Shown: one piece after another, positions 12,704 to 24,334 of the stretch | Numbering within the stretch: position 1 is the stretch's first letter | How the letters are laid out: each line of letters opens with the position of its first letter | Assembly (NCBI GenBank): GCA_029891385.1 | Contig: CM057228.1 | Coordinates: 81,952,964 to 82,016,963 of the forward strand | Source of the DNA: Erythroxylum novogranatense | Lineage: Eukaryota; Streptophyta; Magnoliopsida; Malpighiales; Erythroxylaceae | Direction: 5' to 3' | Length of the DNA stretch: 64,000 bases | Program-made: the position numbers and the translations under genes | Notes under the pieces: model-generated | The model's database searches: none | What the model saw: only the letters and a program-made list of their open reading frames with translations | What the model was told of the DNA's origin: nothing

Positions 12704-13934
12704 GATGAACAGAGGCTTGAAGGACATAATCATTAAGGTATTTTGGCTTGGTGTGGGTTCTCTGACTTTTCCTTACATGGTTGTTTGGAGCTGTGTGTTG
12801 TTCTGGAATGTCTTAAAGTGATGGTAGGGTTTCTGTGATTTCTAGTGTGGTTTCTGTGTGCTATATACTTAAAGTCCTGTGCATGTCATTTGGTAGCTCT
12901 GCATCACTATTGGTGGTGATGCAGGGGAATAATGGTGATGGTCTTTGTTCTGATCTGTTTTGGGCATTGGCAAAGGGGAAGGTGCTTTCATGGAAAATTA
13001 CATCCCTTAAGCTGAAGACATGTTTTGTCTCAAGGTCCATCACTTTGTATGCTTTGTAGTCTGGCATGTATCCGAGGAAGACACATTTTGAGGCTCTAGA
13101 GTCTAGCTTGGTCCTATTTGGGGTTTTGTTTAGTGCAAAACATAAACACCTGAAAGTCTTCAGATGGTCATAGGCTGGTCCCCTTTTATGTAATCTTTCG
13201 TATGGTGTCTTCCACTGTAGAGTCTTAGTTGGGATTCTGTTTAAGAGATAGGTGGCTGCGAGAAGGGGTTCTCCCCAAAAGTGTTTATGTAGGTTTGCTG
13301 CAAATAGCAAGGCTTTTATTGTTTGGAGTAGATGTTTGGGCTTGATTTTCACCACACCATTTTGTTGTAGGGTGTATAGGCAACTTTTCTGGTGCATTAT
13401 TCCCATTTCTACAAAGTATCTTCTGCATTCATAGTTCATGAGTTCTTTCCCATTGTCAGTTTGTACTCTCAGGACCCTTGTATCATATTGTTTATCCACA
13501 GATTTGATAAATTGGGTTATGGTATATTGGGTTTCATCTTTGTGTTGGAGTAAAAGTGTCCAAGTAGCTCTAGAGTAATCATCTACAATAGTGACGAAGA
13601 ATTGCGATCCATTTGAGGTAGGGATCCAATAGGGCCCCCATAAATCCATGTGCAAGAGTTCAAAGGTTCTTGTGGTCTTTATTTTGTGTTTGGGAAAGGG
13701 TTTCCTATATTGTTTTGCCATAGGACACACTTGGCAGTCAGACAAATCATGAGTAGAAAGCTTGATTTCATTGATATGTTGCATCTTTTCTCTAAAGACA
13801 TGTCCTAATCTATTATGCCAAATATTATAGGGAATAATAACACTAAAAGCAACATTTTTTGTTCCGTAGAAGTCTAAAGAAGGACCTTTCAGGGTCCCTA
13901 GAGGTAATAGACTGTCTGTGTTTAGCTCATACAA
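12704..13934 (-). pseudogene. Copia-1 integrase segment
   Basis: The minus-strand frame starts with the GAG-pre-integrase box (WHNRLGHV) followed by the integrase core: HMDLWGPY with the first catalytic Asp, then VDDYSRATWTLLLQHKDE, then QTDNGKE with the second Asp. The third catalytic residue is lost. Copia elements normally read NGVVER at this place, but the sequence reads NGVVKIK, a Glu to Lys change, so strand transfer should be abolished. The C-terminal part (GCVFLGYMPDYKAYKV-like) is present. Only about 24 bases separate this frame from the end of the gag frame, and no aspartic protease motif lies between, so the protease was probably deleted. The frame is cut by the element inserted at 12698 and continues in sense at 815. 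Confidence 0.9.
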
Positions 13935-13957
13935 TCCACTCCGAGTCTTGATAGCTG

Positions 13958-14975
13958 CTATGATGCTGTTAGTATGAAGGTCCTAAAAAATAGATAATTA
14001 GACACGAACATGGTAGCTACATCATTTTGTGTGGTTGCAGGGGAGTCACCAAACACTAGTAAATTGGCTCTGCTTTTCCATCCAGTCAGCTCCCTATACC
14101 ACTTAAGTACTCCATGACTTTTGAAATAAGTTTCTATGGTATGCCTCACCTTTCCACATTTTTCACAATGCTTGTCTTCTTTTCTTGTGTAGGCCTTCTT
14201 ACTGTTGTTGTTGTTTCTACCCCCTCTTTTTGTGTTAAAGTTGTATTGTTTTGCCATTATAGCTACATTCATGTTGTTCTTATTATTTGCATTTACTGTT
14301 CTTTGTCTTTCAACCGTCTGCATTATGGCATAAGCTCTATTTACCACGGGCAGAGGCTTCGTAAGCATGACTTGGTTCACAATGTGTTCATATTCTTTAT
14401 TTAGGCCCGTCAGAAAATTGAACTAGTCTGTGTGTGTTTTCTTTGGTAGTGATTGCTTTGGCAATAGTACAGATGCAAGTGGGTATCAGGCTTAGGCTAG
14501 ATAAATCATCCCAAAGTTTATTTAGCTTTGTGTAGTATGATGAAATTGTGAGATTACCTTGTTTGAGTTAACTGATCTCCCTCTTTATCTGATATAGCAG
14601 TGGACCATTGGCCTCCCCGAATCTCTCCCTCAGCTCATCTCAAAGCTCCTTGGCTGTAGAGAATGACAAGAAGGCATCTCCCAGCTCTTTGTTCATCGAG
14701 TTGAGAATCCAGGACTTGACCATGGAGCCTGCCCTCTTCCATCTGGTGAGTAAAGTTCTTCCCTCTGTTGGCTGAGTGCATGTTCCATCGATAAAAGATA
14801 ACATATCTTTGGCACAAATGGCTATCGTCATTGCCTTGCTCCTTGTTAGGTAGTTGTTCCCATTGAAGGGAGTGGTAATGAGGACTGCTCCAGGATTTTC
14901 TATATTGGTGATGGAATACTTCTCGAGGTCTGTGGGATCAAGGTGGATGAATTTACTTTCAGCCATGGTCGACAT
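13958..14975 (-). pseudogene. Copia-1 gag
   Basis: The gag N-terminus (14975 back to 14640) has the copia gag pattern around ITTPFNGNNYLTRSKAM, with Asn-Tyr-Leu and Trp-type positions that in intact families bind the capsid core. The middle (about 14400-14640) reads as gag in changing frames. The C-terminal part (14380 back to 13958) carries a basic Asn-rich stretch and a nucleocapsid zinc knuckle HCEKCGKVRHTIETY in which the fourth zinc ligand, normally Cys, is Tyr. Frameshifts and stops break the gene. It would have packaged element RNA into cytoplasmic particles. The start is chosen by its closeness to the primer site at 15002-15016. Confidence 0.82.
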
Positions 14976-15001
14976 TTTTGGTGGTAAGGTGGATCAGTCC
15001 C

Positions 15002-15016
15002 AGTGCTCTGATACCA
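15002..15016 (-). other. Primer-binding site of Copia-1
   Basis: On the minus strand this reads TGGTATCAGAGCACT, complementary to tRNA-iMet, directly next to the LTR end. Confidence 0.9.
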
Positions 15017-15405
15017 TGAAAAGAATGATGATGGATTAATTTTCTTCTATTATTTCATCACACCTTGAATATGTACAAAGGTGGTCTTCTTATACTAGAA
15101 AGGAACAAAATTCTATTGACTATTGTTCTGTTGTACCTATAACTGTATTTACAGTTGTGGAAATTGGGCAAAAATGCAAGGGAATAAAAAAAGGACAGTG
15201 ACTTGCGTGGTGCGTAATGTATTGCTGAGCTGTGTATGTGAGCATGTGCGCTACTGATGTGTGTGTGATATAAGTGTGCGTGGGTGTAAGTTGTAAATAT
15301 AATAGGTTATAAACCTATAACCCGTCTGGTCCATGAGATAATCGACCCATCCTTTAACACTTGTGATAAACTGATCCATGAGATAAACCGACCCATCCTT
15401 TAACA
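15017..15405 (-). repeat. 5' LTR of Copia-1
   Basis: About 389 bp with TG...CA ends (minus strand TGTTAAAGG... to ...TTTTCA). At its outer end a block of about 30 bp is repeated (about 15330-15359 and 15375-15405), and both copies end in TTTAACA. The true outer end is taken as 15405 because BAHD coding homology starts there. The partner LTR is outside the window, so the target duplication cannot be checked. Confidence 0.8.
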
Positions 15406-16211
15406 AATGTAATGATGCGGGCGTTCCGTTCGTGGAAGTTATGGCCAAAGGCACCATTCTCGACATCCTGCAGGACCCGTATGGAAATGATCTCAATATG
15501 TTTCTTCCGTTTGATGTTATTGATTCTACTGACTTAATTCTCTATGTCCAAGTAACATACTTTGACTGCGGTGGAATGGTACTTGGGGCTGCTGTTTCTC
15601 ACAAGATTGCAGATGGATTATCAGGAGTTGTATTCCTCAACACATGGGCTGTTGTTGCTCATGACGAACGTAGCACTGTAAAAACCCCTCTTTTCGACGC
15701 AACAAAGTATTTTCCACCCGTTAAATTATCTAACTTCGATCCTTGCTTTGAACTTATCAATTTTAACAATGATATCATCTCAAGGAGATTTTTATTTCAG
15801 GCGTCTAGTATAAATGCTCTGAGGGATAGGTATGCTCATAAAATCGGGAATCGAACAACTCGAATTGAGACCTTAACAGCTTTTGCATGTGACAGGATCA
15901 TGAGAACTACTGAAATAATGGCAAATCCTGAAACAATGTGCTTCATTAAGCAGATCTTGAACTTGCGTACAAGAATGAACCCACCTCTATCAGGGCGGTG
16001 CATTGGAAAATACATCTATAAGCTAGATGTAGCAATGTTCGACATAAATGCCGACGATGCGTGCCGCAGTGTAATAGACGAAATAAGAGAAACCGTAAGA
16101 AAGGTTGACTTGGAGTTTCTAAAAATGCTTCAAGACGGCGAAGCGCATATGAAAATGATGGAAAAGAGAGCTCAGGCTCAAGAGTAGTAGACAAATCGTT
16201 CCTCTAACCTT
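15406..16211 (+). pseudogene. BAHD acyltransferase pseudogene 1, central part
   Basis: The frame reads CNDAGVPFVEV, a BAHD landmark, then the catalytic HxxxD motif as SHKIADGLSG. BAHD enzymes are cytosolic and move acyl groups from acyl-CoA to alcohols or amines of specialised metabolites; family resemblance is to the vinorine-synthase-like clade, but the substrate cannot be inferred. The N-terminal part is missing here, cut off by Copia-1 and expected left of the window. Near 16185 two TAG codons break the frame, yet a neighbouring frame continues with BAHD-like residues until a pogo-like element starts. The C-terminal DFGWG region lies beyond that element at 18497. Amino-acid similarity to the second copy at 39573 is high (I estimate about 70 percent over the HxxxD region). 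Confidence 0.88.
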
Positions 16212-16502
16212 CACTGAAAAATTTCGATAAATGAATATTCGATAAATTAATATTTTTAATTAAATAATAATTTTCTTTGATCTCGACTTAGGCTAATGGG
16301 ATAAAATAATAACCCCACTACATGTATAAAATAATAATTTAAAAAAATTCCTTGTGGCCCACTGAAAATATAAAATAATAATTCATTAACTAAGTATGAA
16401 AATTACATATATAATTCATAAAATAAAGCACTTCTTAAAGAATTTTTATTTCAAATTTTATGCTTTCCTAAAATATGTATCTATAGTCAATTGATTCTTT
16501 TT

Positions 16503-18029
16503 TCATGATTCAATTTCATCTTTAACTTTTTGGAGGGCATAAACTACATTCAACGTGTTCTTCTCATTTTGAAGCAAGTAAGTTTTAGAAGTCTCTACGG
16601 CGAGAAAAGCTTCTTTTGGAGAAATATGTGGTATAACGTTCCTATCATCTGGATCTTGATTGTCATCATCTTCCATACTCATTACTCCTTGAAAAATTTC
16701 TTCATCCGTAGGCAATTTCATTAAAGCTTCATTTTCACTAGGATAATTCAGAATCTACTCTACATTCATCGCATTTCTATAATGTAAATTAGAAATAACT
16801 TCCTCTAATCTTTGAATGCCTTCAACATCACTAGTTTCTTCTTCTAGAAACATACCTTCCTCGGATCAAATTTTGCAATGTCGAAAACAATTTGCAATAG
16901 TTATGGCGTTCACATCAATATTCCAAGCAGCATTAATAAAATAGATAGAATCCAGGACATTAATTTTTTCAGGATTTATTGCTCCCATCTTATAACCTTC
17001 CAAGATGCTAAAATAAAAACGACGCCAATAATAAATCTTAAGTGATCTAATAATTCGAACATCACATGGTTTAATTTTTTATGTTGTATTTGGAGGAAAT
17101 AAGAACAATTTAACATTTCTCAAGGCTTCAATAACCTTGGGATGAGCTGCGCAATTGTCTACTATAAGCAACACTTTTTTACCTGTCATTCTATCATCAA
17201 ACCAACGAACAAATTCTTGAAAGAGTAATCCAGCCATCCATGCTTTCTTGTTGGCTCAATAATGACAATTCAGATTGTCAATATTCACATTTTTAAAGCA
17301 TCCAGGATTAGCATACTTACCAATAATCCAAAAAGGTACTTTATCTGAACCATCCCCATTGCAACAAACAGCAACAGTAAGTCTTTCCTTGTCCTTTTTT
17401 CGTCCTTCTAATTGCTTTATAACTAGTGAATGATCTACCTGCAAATGATAAAATAAGTCTGTTTCATCCATATTATAGATATCCCTCCAATGAAATTTGT
17501 CCAACTTAGCTTGAATTTCAGGTAAAACTTCTTCAATATTCTCCATGACAACCAAACCGCTTTCACCAAACCTTCTATAAGACTTAATCCCATGTCTTGA
17601 CTTGAATCGTTCTAGCTAAACACTTGAGAAGTTAAATTTTGGATTTGCATCACCATACATCTTCTGTAGAAATTCTCTTGCTTTAGTTTGAATCATTTCT
17701 CTAGTCATGTTCACTTTCTCTTGATATTGGAGAAACCATTCATGCAATATCTTTTCTAATTCAGGATATTTTGTTGAGTTGTGCCTTTTAACATTATTAT
17801 TTGTTATCTTTTTTGAAAAATACTCTGCTAACCTTTTAAGAATATTTGATATTACTGATTGACTAATAGAGAGATCAAACTTTTGTTGAATCCCCTATTG
17901 CAGATCTTTTTGATTAGAAAAAGGATGCTGATTTTTGTACTTACATAATGCTTTTCTCATCTCATCAGTTTTTTTTCTCATCTCATCAGTTAGCATAGAC
18001 TTTTTTAGACCTTTCAAACGAGTAGTCAT
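16503..18029 (-). pseudogene. Pogo-like transposase (CENP-B-like DNA-binding plus DDE domain), broken
   Basis: The start at 18029 gives a protein with an N-terminal helix-turn-helix of the CENP-B/Tc5 type (LQQGIQQKFDLSISQSVISN), a second DNA-binding part (EILHEWFLQYQEK), then a DDE_1 catalytic domain: first Asp in YNMDETDLFY, second in LLIVDNCAAHP, third in the KPCDVRIIRSLK stretch. The acidic C-terminus ends at 16503. Length, about 505 codons, fits pogo transposases. Stops replace expected Trp residues near 17614 (before LERFKSRHG) and near 17256 (after NCHY); further stops occur near 16868 and 16756. A TDEMRKK unit is duplicated near the N-terminus. It would cut and paste the element in the nucleus, but the stops make it a pseudogene. 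Confidence 0.87.
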
Positions 18030-18356
18030 GGAAGAGAAGATATAATATAAGAATTTTTATATTTTGGTATATGAAGTTAAAGTACATGTATCTATTTATA
18101 AACTCTATGCAGTACTGTGTACTTGAAACAATTCACAACACTTCATATTCTAATATACCTACGTGTACTCTATTTTGAATCACACTAACCTCGAGATTAA
18201 TAAAATTATTTTTGACAAGATTAATAAACTTAGATACAATGCACCATCATTAATTATTTATTTATTTATTTTCTTTTTAATTACGAAAAAATTAATAAAT
18301 TGTTTAATTTGATAAATATAATGTACAAAATAAAATTATTCTATAAATTAATAAAT

Positions 18357-18440
18357 ATTAATTTATCGATAAATTAATAAAATATTCATTTATCGATAAA
18401 TTAATAAAATATTTATTTATCGATAAATTAATAACTCCAT
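18357..18440. repeat. Subterminal AT-rich tandem repeat of the pogo-like element
   Basis: Nearly three copies of a 27-bp unit with the palindromic core TTTATCGATAAA stand in a row. Related shorter units (CGATAAATTAATATT) occur at the other end, about 16222-16256. Such subterminal repeats often serve as transposase binding sites; that role here is inference. Confidence 0.75.
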
Positions 18441-18496
18441 ATAAGATAATAATTTTTTAGGTCCTAAAAATATTCATTTATAGAGGTTTTACTATA

Positions 18497-18655
18497 TTGT
18501 GGCTTCTCAATATATGATACTGACTTGGGATGGGATAAGGTTGTAAGGGTAGGTCTGGGGTTGTGGCATTACAAAAACTTGGTTAAGTTTTTGGACGCCA
18601 GAGAAACAGGGGGCATAGGGTTGTACAATGCTAAAACCTATTTGAGAGCTAAAAC
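18497..18655 (+). pseudogene. BAHD acyltransferase pseudogene 1, C-terminal part
   Basis: The plus frame reads CGFSIYDTDLGWDK and goes on through LGLWHYKNLVKFLDARETGG. This is the C-terminal BAHD signature region, with DLGWD in place of the structural DFGWG motif. It is separated from 15406-16211 only by the pogo-like transposon, so the two belong to one gene. The altered motif and the breaks upstream indicate a pseudogene. Downstream sequence to about 19160 shows no further coding signal. Confidence 0.82.
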
Positions 18656-19170
18656 ATTCACATATTAACTAAAAGAATTATTTGGCTCTTATGCGTGTTG
18701 ATTGCTAGCCCTAATAAAGCATCGACTTTTAAGAGTGAATCTAATAGCAATTGAATTGATCTTAAGATAGCAACACACTATAAGAGGATTCATTTGCAAA
18801 ATTCAACCTATTAATCTTCAGTTCCACATATTTGTTTTGATATAAGAGGTTGCTCTTCTTGCTTATATTATGGCTTATCAACCTATTAAGCACCTCTATG
18901 CATTAAGTGAAGAGGTATGGAGATATATGGTTCGCTTTTCTAAGCTCTTTTCCCAATTTTATGAATTTTATTGGTTCCCATTTATAAAGAATGTTAAAAG
19001 ATGTTGTTTGCTCACATTGTTGTACCTACCTTTTAAATTGACGTGAGAACTTAAATGCTTTTAAAGTGTGTTGAATAAAAGGCAAACTAATTGAATCAAG
19101 CACCTTTTAAAAATAAATTTTAATAAACCCTTTTTCTTGGTAATTCTTGAAAAATTCTTGTGGAAGGAGT
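18656..19170. other. No recognised feature
   Basis: AT-rich sequence after the BAHD remnant; could include its former 3' untranslated region. No frame, repeat end or RNA gene is evident. Confidence 0.5.
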
Positions 19171-19176
19171 ATATTA

Positions 19177-19870
19177 TCACTTATATTTATTCCTTTGATT
19201 AAAAAAAATTTGACAAGGATTAATGATTGAGGTGAGCACCACTTTGAATAAATCTACTAACATCTTAGAAATAATCTTATATATTAGGTTGTAATAAGAG
19301 ATATGTCTATACTCACTTAAGTTATTTGGGTTGGCAACTTTTAACGCTGAAGTCATAAAGTTTATGTTCAATTCCTTTAATATAGTTAAGTTTTTTAATA
19401 ATTATGGCACACAATTTGTTACTTGATCCTTCATTAGATGCTAAGATTTTTTTTAAAAATATATCCCTTGAAACCATCAATGCCTAGTACTTAAAGGTGG
19501 TTCAAAGAGAAGAGTGACATTCCAACATCAACAGAGTTAATAGGAGATAAAAGCATTTTCACTTGGTTGAGGATCTCATTAACGACCTGTATAGAGGAAT
19601 AAGTGTTAGTAACCCCACCTAATGATTTTTGGAAATAGTCATGAACTAATGTTAACTAATCATCTTGCTTCTAGATCACTTCAACATTCTTCCTTAAGAT
19701 GGAACTAATCCTATTAGAGTTCATTCATGCAATGAAATAGCAGAAGAAGTGTTTACTACTTTGGTCTCCTTCCTCCAGCCATTGTACCTTGGAGTTTTGC
19801 TTGAGAAATGAGTAATGGTTGTTGAGGGCTAGCCTATAGGATGTCAAAGCTTTTTTCTTGTTATGTATTG
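19177..19870 (-). pseudogene. LINE (L1-type) reverse transcriptase fragment
   Basis: On the minus strand, near 19840-19760, the motif SKVQWLEEGDQSSKHFF appears; it is the hallmark just before the RT domain in plant L1 LINEs. Further on, at 19371-19177, follows LSEYRHISYYNLIYKIISKM, equal to the LINE RT motif normally written FRPISLCN. Several stops and frameshifts lie between. No endonuclease domain and no poly-A tail are seen, so this is an internal fragment of an old insertion. Confidence 0.78.
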
Positions 19871-19895
19871 TATTTTTTTGGTCATTTGATAGGGT

Positions 19896-20119
19896 TAGTC
19901 CCTAACTACATCTGAGAGGGGGTGGGGTGATTTGAGTGTTTATAAAATTCAACAACTCTTCCAACCAATGTACTTATTTACTAATAATCAATATGAATAA
20001 GGATGAGAAAATTGATCGATATTAATCAACTAAATAATTTAAAAAAGGATAAAAGAGTGAATGCAAGCTAATTTATAATAGTTTGACAAATAATTCTTAC
20101 TTTTGTCCACTACCAAGAC
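19896..20119. repeat. Left part of an LTR-like repeat split by the 20120-29058 element
   Basis: It starts with CTGAGAGGGGGTGGGGTGAT and continues in a composition like the solo LTR at 50642 (GGGGGGGTTGAAT start). It ends in AAGAC, the target duplicated around the insertion. The other half is 29064-29510. Family relation to 50642-51760 is by overall look only. Confidence 0.35.
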
Positions 20120-23100
20120 CGTTGGGACCCGATCCGGAGATCGACGTCCCAACCCGAAAACAGAAAACGAATACGAATACGAACCAATATGAATCGAATC
20201 AAAGCAAGGAAACGAAACATAAGGCGAAATCAAATCAGATACGAAGCAAACTTCGGATCACAAAGCTCAACAAATCGAAAGCAAATCGAATCGAAACCAA
20301 TTTCTGATACGTAACAAAACGGAGCCGACATCCGTGAACAAGTATCAAAGAGAGCGTTTGCGTTGGAAACCTTAAGACTATCAGTCAAAACTAATCCAAT
20401 CCGTGTACATTTTTTTTCTTTCTTTCTTTCATTTTCATTCCATCTCTTACAGGTGACTTCAATATCCTCAATCCAATAACATTCCCATACAATCGCACTA
20501 TCCAACGTCCAATACCCGTTCATTCACATTTCTCCATATACAAATCATGCTTATATCTCAATTGAACATACACAAGTTATATAACATACCCATGTGCAAT
20601 ACCATAACTCAATAGCCTCATCCAAACTTCATAAATACAATTACGATTTATACACCATTTCATAAATCAAAGCTTTATACAAATCATAGTGGCATTTTCA
20701 AGCCTTATACATTACCCATAACCCTAAACCAAAGTACACAATACAAAACAATTCCAGACTTCTCAGCAACCATCTCACTTAACAATAATACAATAAAACA
20801 CATGTAAACAGAAATCTTCATTTTCTTTCACCCGATCTTCTTCTCATCACTTGTGGATGGGAATGAAGGGGGGGTGAGCTTTACAGCCCGTGGGTAACAG
20901 TTTATAACGAATATATATAAGCAAAATCCTTGAAATTCTTTTTCTTTTCTGGTCTTGGAAAATATTTCTTTGAAATCCATAAAGCACATTTTCAAAAAGT
21001 ACTTTTCTCGTCAGAGCCAAAATCGCCATTTACAAAACATATGATTTTAGGCTTTCACCATAAACCCATAAATTTATAAAACATGAATGCATCAACTCGG
21101 CAATTCATAGATGCAATGGCAATTCACATATGCAATGCACAACACATGGCTCGAGAGTTCCGTAGAACACAACGAATAAACCGAAGTTTATCGTAAACAC
21201 AACGAGTCTGATTTCTCAGGATCTCGTGGCCTCTAACGGGCAGCCGAGAGCAGGCTTAAACGTCGACATGCACGTGACTAACACAACATTTCTCTCTCGC
21301 CCAAACAAAAGCACATACTCATGCTCAATCACTTTATCGAATGCTCTTTTCCAAATATACGAAATGTCATGGGATCTTTCGAGGCATAACACAAATGTAT
21401 TTACAATTCATCCAAAGTTCATGTATTGAATCAATAATGATTTTTCAAATCATTCATGCAATAATGCAACATTAATGATGCAATTGAAATGAGAAGAATC
21501 TCTTTGTTTAAAGACAAAAGTAGTGGCTTATAAATTTTATTATAAACAGGTACCCACCTCAAATCGATGCTAGAAACTTGTTCCTTGCTCCAATTTGTCC
21601 ATTGGTTCCTTCTTTCTTCCAATATAACTTCACCTAAAGCAATTTCACCCAAATTCAATATCATAATTAACTTAATCCTCAAATTGAACTTAGAAACACT
21701 ATTCCCTCATATATTCAAGCTCCCTCATATATTCAAGCTTTCTAAATGACAAATTTTCAAAATCCCCAATTTACAAAATTGGGCATAAACCCTAATTAAT
21801 TTCCATCCAAAATTAAACTCATAATACTTAGCAATCAACAAAATTAACTTCATACTCCACAAACCCATTCCATTTTTCATGATTCTAAACCAAAACTTCA
21901 AGAGAAACTCAAATCTTAAAAACTGCTCTTACCTCATTTCTCCTCCATTTTCGGATTTTCTTGGTTCAAGATGAAGCTCTCTTCATCCTCCACCTTTCTC
22001 TCTCTTAGAATGACATCAAAATCACTCTTCAAGTGGTAGAAAAATCGAGCCCTAGCTTTCTCCCCTTTTTCTCCACCGAAGCTTGCTCTCCCTTCTCTCT
22101 TCTCTCTTATTTTCTTTCCTTTTGTTCAAGTGTCGTGCCTCACTTAAAGAAACAACAGCTCAATCCTTTTATAGTGTCATGTCATTTAATGAATGGGGAA
22201 TGACCCATAAGCCCCTCCATTTAAGCCTATAAACTTAACCCTTTAAGTAAACTTCCAAAATTGCCCCTCCATTGGTCCTTAAAACTAACATCTTGTCTGA
22301 TTATTTTGATCAGGTAAATGAAGCCATTTGACAAAACTTTCTTCTAGAGAAATGTTCCTCTATGTCCTACGAATCCAATGCTTCAAGAATCGGATCAATC
22401 GGAGCTCTATAACCTAAGATATCTCCAAAATACTGAAGTCTGTTCTTCAGACTCAAGGCTGAACACTACACCTAACTTCCGACCTGAATTTGGAAGTCTT
22501 AGAGGCTACATTGCTGATCGGTTACTTCATAACATTTGTATCCCCATGTCTCTATTTTCATTTACAAAAAGAATCAAATCGATCGGAGCTCTACCGATCA
22601 AGATATCTCTAAAATACTGAACACTGTCCAAACTTTTATAACCGATCAGTCCACGAAAATCCGAGCTATCTTTCTCCATTTAATTCCAAAACTGATCTAT
22701 ATAGTATGAAAAGATAGAAAAATGTCTTAGGAATCCAACGCTTTGAAAATCGACTCAATCGGAGGTCTACACAAAACGTTATGGCCAAAAGAAGGAAGAG
22801 GGGTCAAAAACACAAAAGCAGACGATGATGTCAGCACAGACGCAAATTCGTCTGTGATGACGTCAGCACAGACGCAAAAATTCATCTGTGATGACGTTAG
22901 CACAGACGCAAAAATTCGTCTGTGATGACGTCAGCACAGAAGCAAAAATTCGTCTGTGATGACGTCATCACAGACGAAAAATGAAGACTAACTTTGTCTG
23001 ACCCCTTTCTCCAGAACATCTCTACTTAGAAAGATCATAACTTTCTACTCAGAACTCCAAATTAGACACGGTTTGATTCGTTAGAAATCTAAGAGAAAAA

Positions 23101-24334
23101 TCTACAACTTTCCAGAAGGAAATTTTTCCAAAATCTATCTTTAACAATCCCAGAGTTTCCCCTAAAGTCAGAAGATAAGACTTTCATACCTGCACCAACA
23201 CTGCACCCAATTCTTAACTTCATGACAATATTTGAGACTCTTAGGCACATAATTGAGATTCGATATCTTCTTACAAAATGTATCCATATGTCTCTAGTTT
23301 AATCCAAATTAAGAATCATCTCGTTTGGATTACTATAGAAAACGTTATGGTTAAAATATCAAGCATATTCAAAGTGAACATTTTCAGATCACTACCAATC
23401 TTGTCTCCAAATCTTTCCTTATCACAACTCATACCAAGATCACTCTTTCTACTCTCTTGTCCAATATTTTCATGCTTTATATCAATGGAAAGATAAAACA
23501 ACCTTTACAATGTTCATAAAGAACTCCAAAGTAACTTCACCCTCTAGATAAGTCAATTTTTCAATCAAAGTTTATGCCCGTTTAGCAATCACCTAAGCAA
23601 TATCCAAACTTCAATTTATCATAACTTCTTGCCCCGATATCGAAAAATTGCATACTTTATGGCGTTAGAAAGCTGGAAACATGAACTAAAACTTTCATTA
23701 AGACCACTTTGGCCAAATATATCTAGATCAGTACAGATTTTCCATTGAAGTTTCTAACACCATTCCAACACATCAACTTCACATATCAACACATCACCAC
23801 AAACTCTTCAACTAATTCCTCTCAAACACAATACACACAAATCTATACACAATTGATATTCATACATAATTGATCTTTCATATCCATATATAAATCCAGA
23901 TCTCATTAACATCATAAGATAAATGTTTATAAAATTAAATGGCATTCTAAGCCATGCTACAACATCAGTATTCAAGTCCAAGTACAAAAGATACAAAACT
24001 CCATCATTCTCCACATATGACTGAAATCTTATTCTTGCAATAATCTAACTTAAAACACCACATGCATAACCAACCAAATTGTCTTTGCTTTCTAATTTCT
24101 TCAAAATTTTACACTTTCACTTTCTATTTCTTAATTTCAACTTCCATTTCAATCCACTTGAACTTTCATAATCCATACAAATCTATTTGAAACCCAAAGT
24201 TATCCAATCAAACAAATCTTTTCTCATCAATTTCCTTAAGGCAAAAATATCTATAACTTCATTCATATATAAAAACTCTTATCAAATTTTCATTTTCATA
24301 TTTCTAATTTCCACTGAAAGATCGGGGTCCAACA
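20120..24334 (-). repeat. 3' LTR of second gypsy derivative
   Basis: Begins CGTTGGGACC, where the first base of the expected TG...CA end has changed from T to C, and ends GGGGTCCAACA. It contains an expanded TGACGTCA-bearing tandem repeat (22826-22977) and a 20-bp duplication near 21710-21740. Confidence 0.88.
22826..22977. repeat. Tandem repeat with TGACGTCA palindromes in the LTR
   Basis: About four units of 36-37 bp, each with CACAGACG, a short A-rich spacer, CGTCTGTG and then ATGACGTCA or a close variant. Each unit can form a hairpin and carries the palindrome bound by plant bZIP/TGA factors. The corresponding place in the other LTR (about 27640-27710) holds only a degraded, shortened version. 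Confidence 0.85.

Larger units (their letters stand above)
1..15405 (-). mobile_element. Copia-1: decayed Ty1/copia retrotransposon, minus strand, left end outside window
   Basis: Read on the minus strand, the element runs 5' LTR (15017-15405), tRNA-Met primer site (15002-15016), gag, integrase, then reverse transcriptase at the left edge. The 3' LTR lies beyond position 1. It is split by a gypsy-derived element at 821-12698: reading frames on both sides belong to one copia polyprotein, and the 5-bp duplication AGATT marks the cut. On its right it sits inside a BAHD acyltransferase gene, because BAHD homology starts immediately after the LTR end. The order IN before RT identifies Ty1/copia. 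No protease D-S/T-G motif is visible between gag and integrase, so an internal deletion is likely. It is non-autonomous and dead. Confidence 0.9.
16212..18494 (-). mobile_element. Pogo/Emigrant-type (Tc1/mariner superfamily) DNA transposon, decayed
   Basis: The right end, read on the minus strand, is AGTAAAACCTCTATAAAT with one terminal change. This is the type of terminal repeat known from plant pogo elements and Emigrant MITEs. The left end (CACTGAAAAATTTCGATAAAT) is a degraded match. A TA dinucleotide follows the right end, as expected of this superfamily, but the left TA is not clear. Inside is a minus-strand transposase pseudogene. The element sits in a BAHD gene: BAHD frame ends just before 16212 and resumes just after 18496. 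Confidence 0.8.

Noticed and set aside
22826..22977. Regularly repeated palindromic units resembling a CRISPR array
   Set aside because: Units are contiguous variants of one LTR sequence without unique spacers, in a plant genome.
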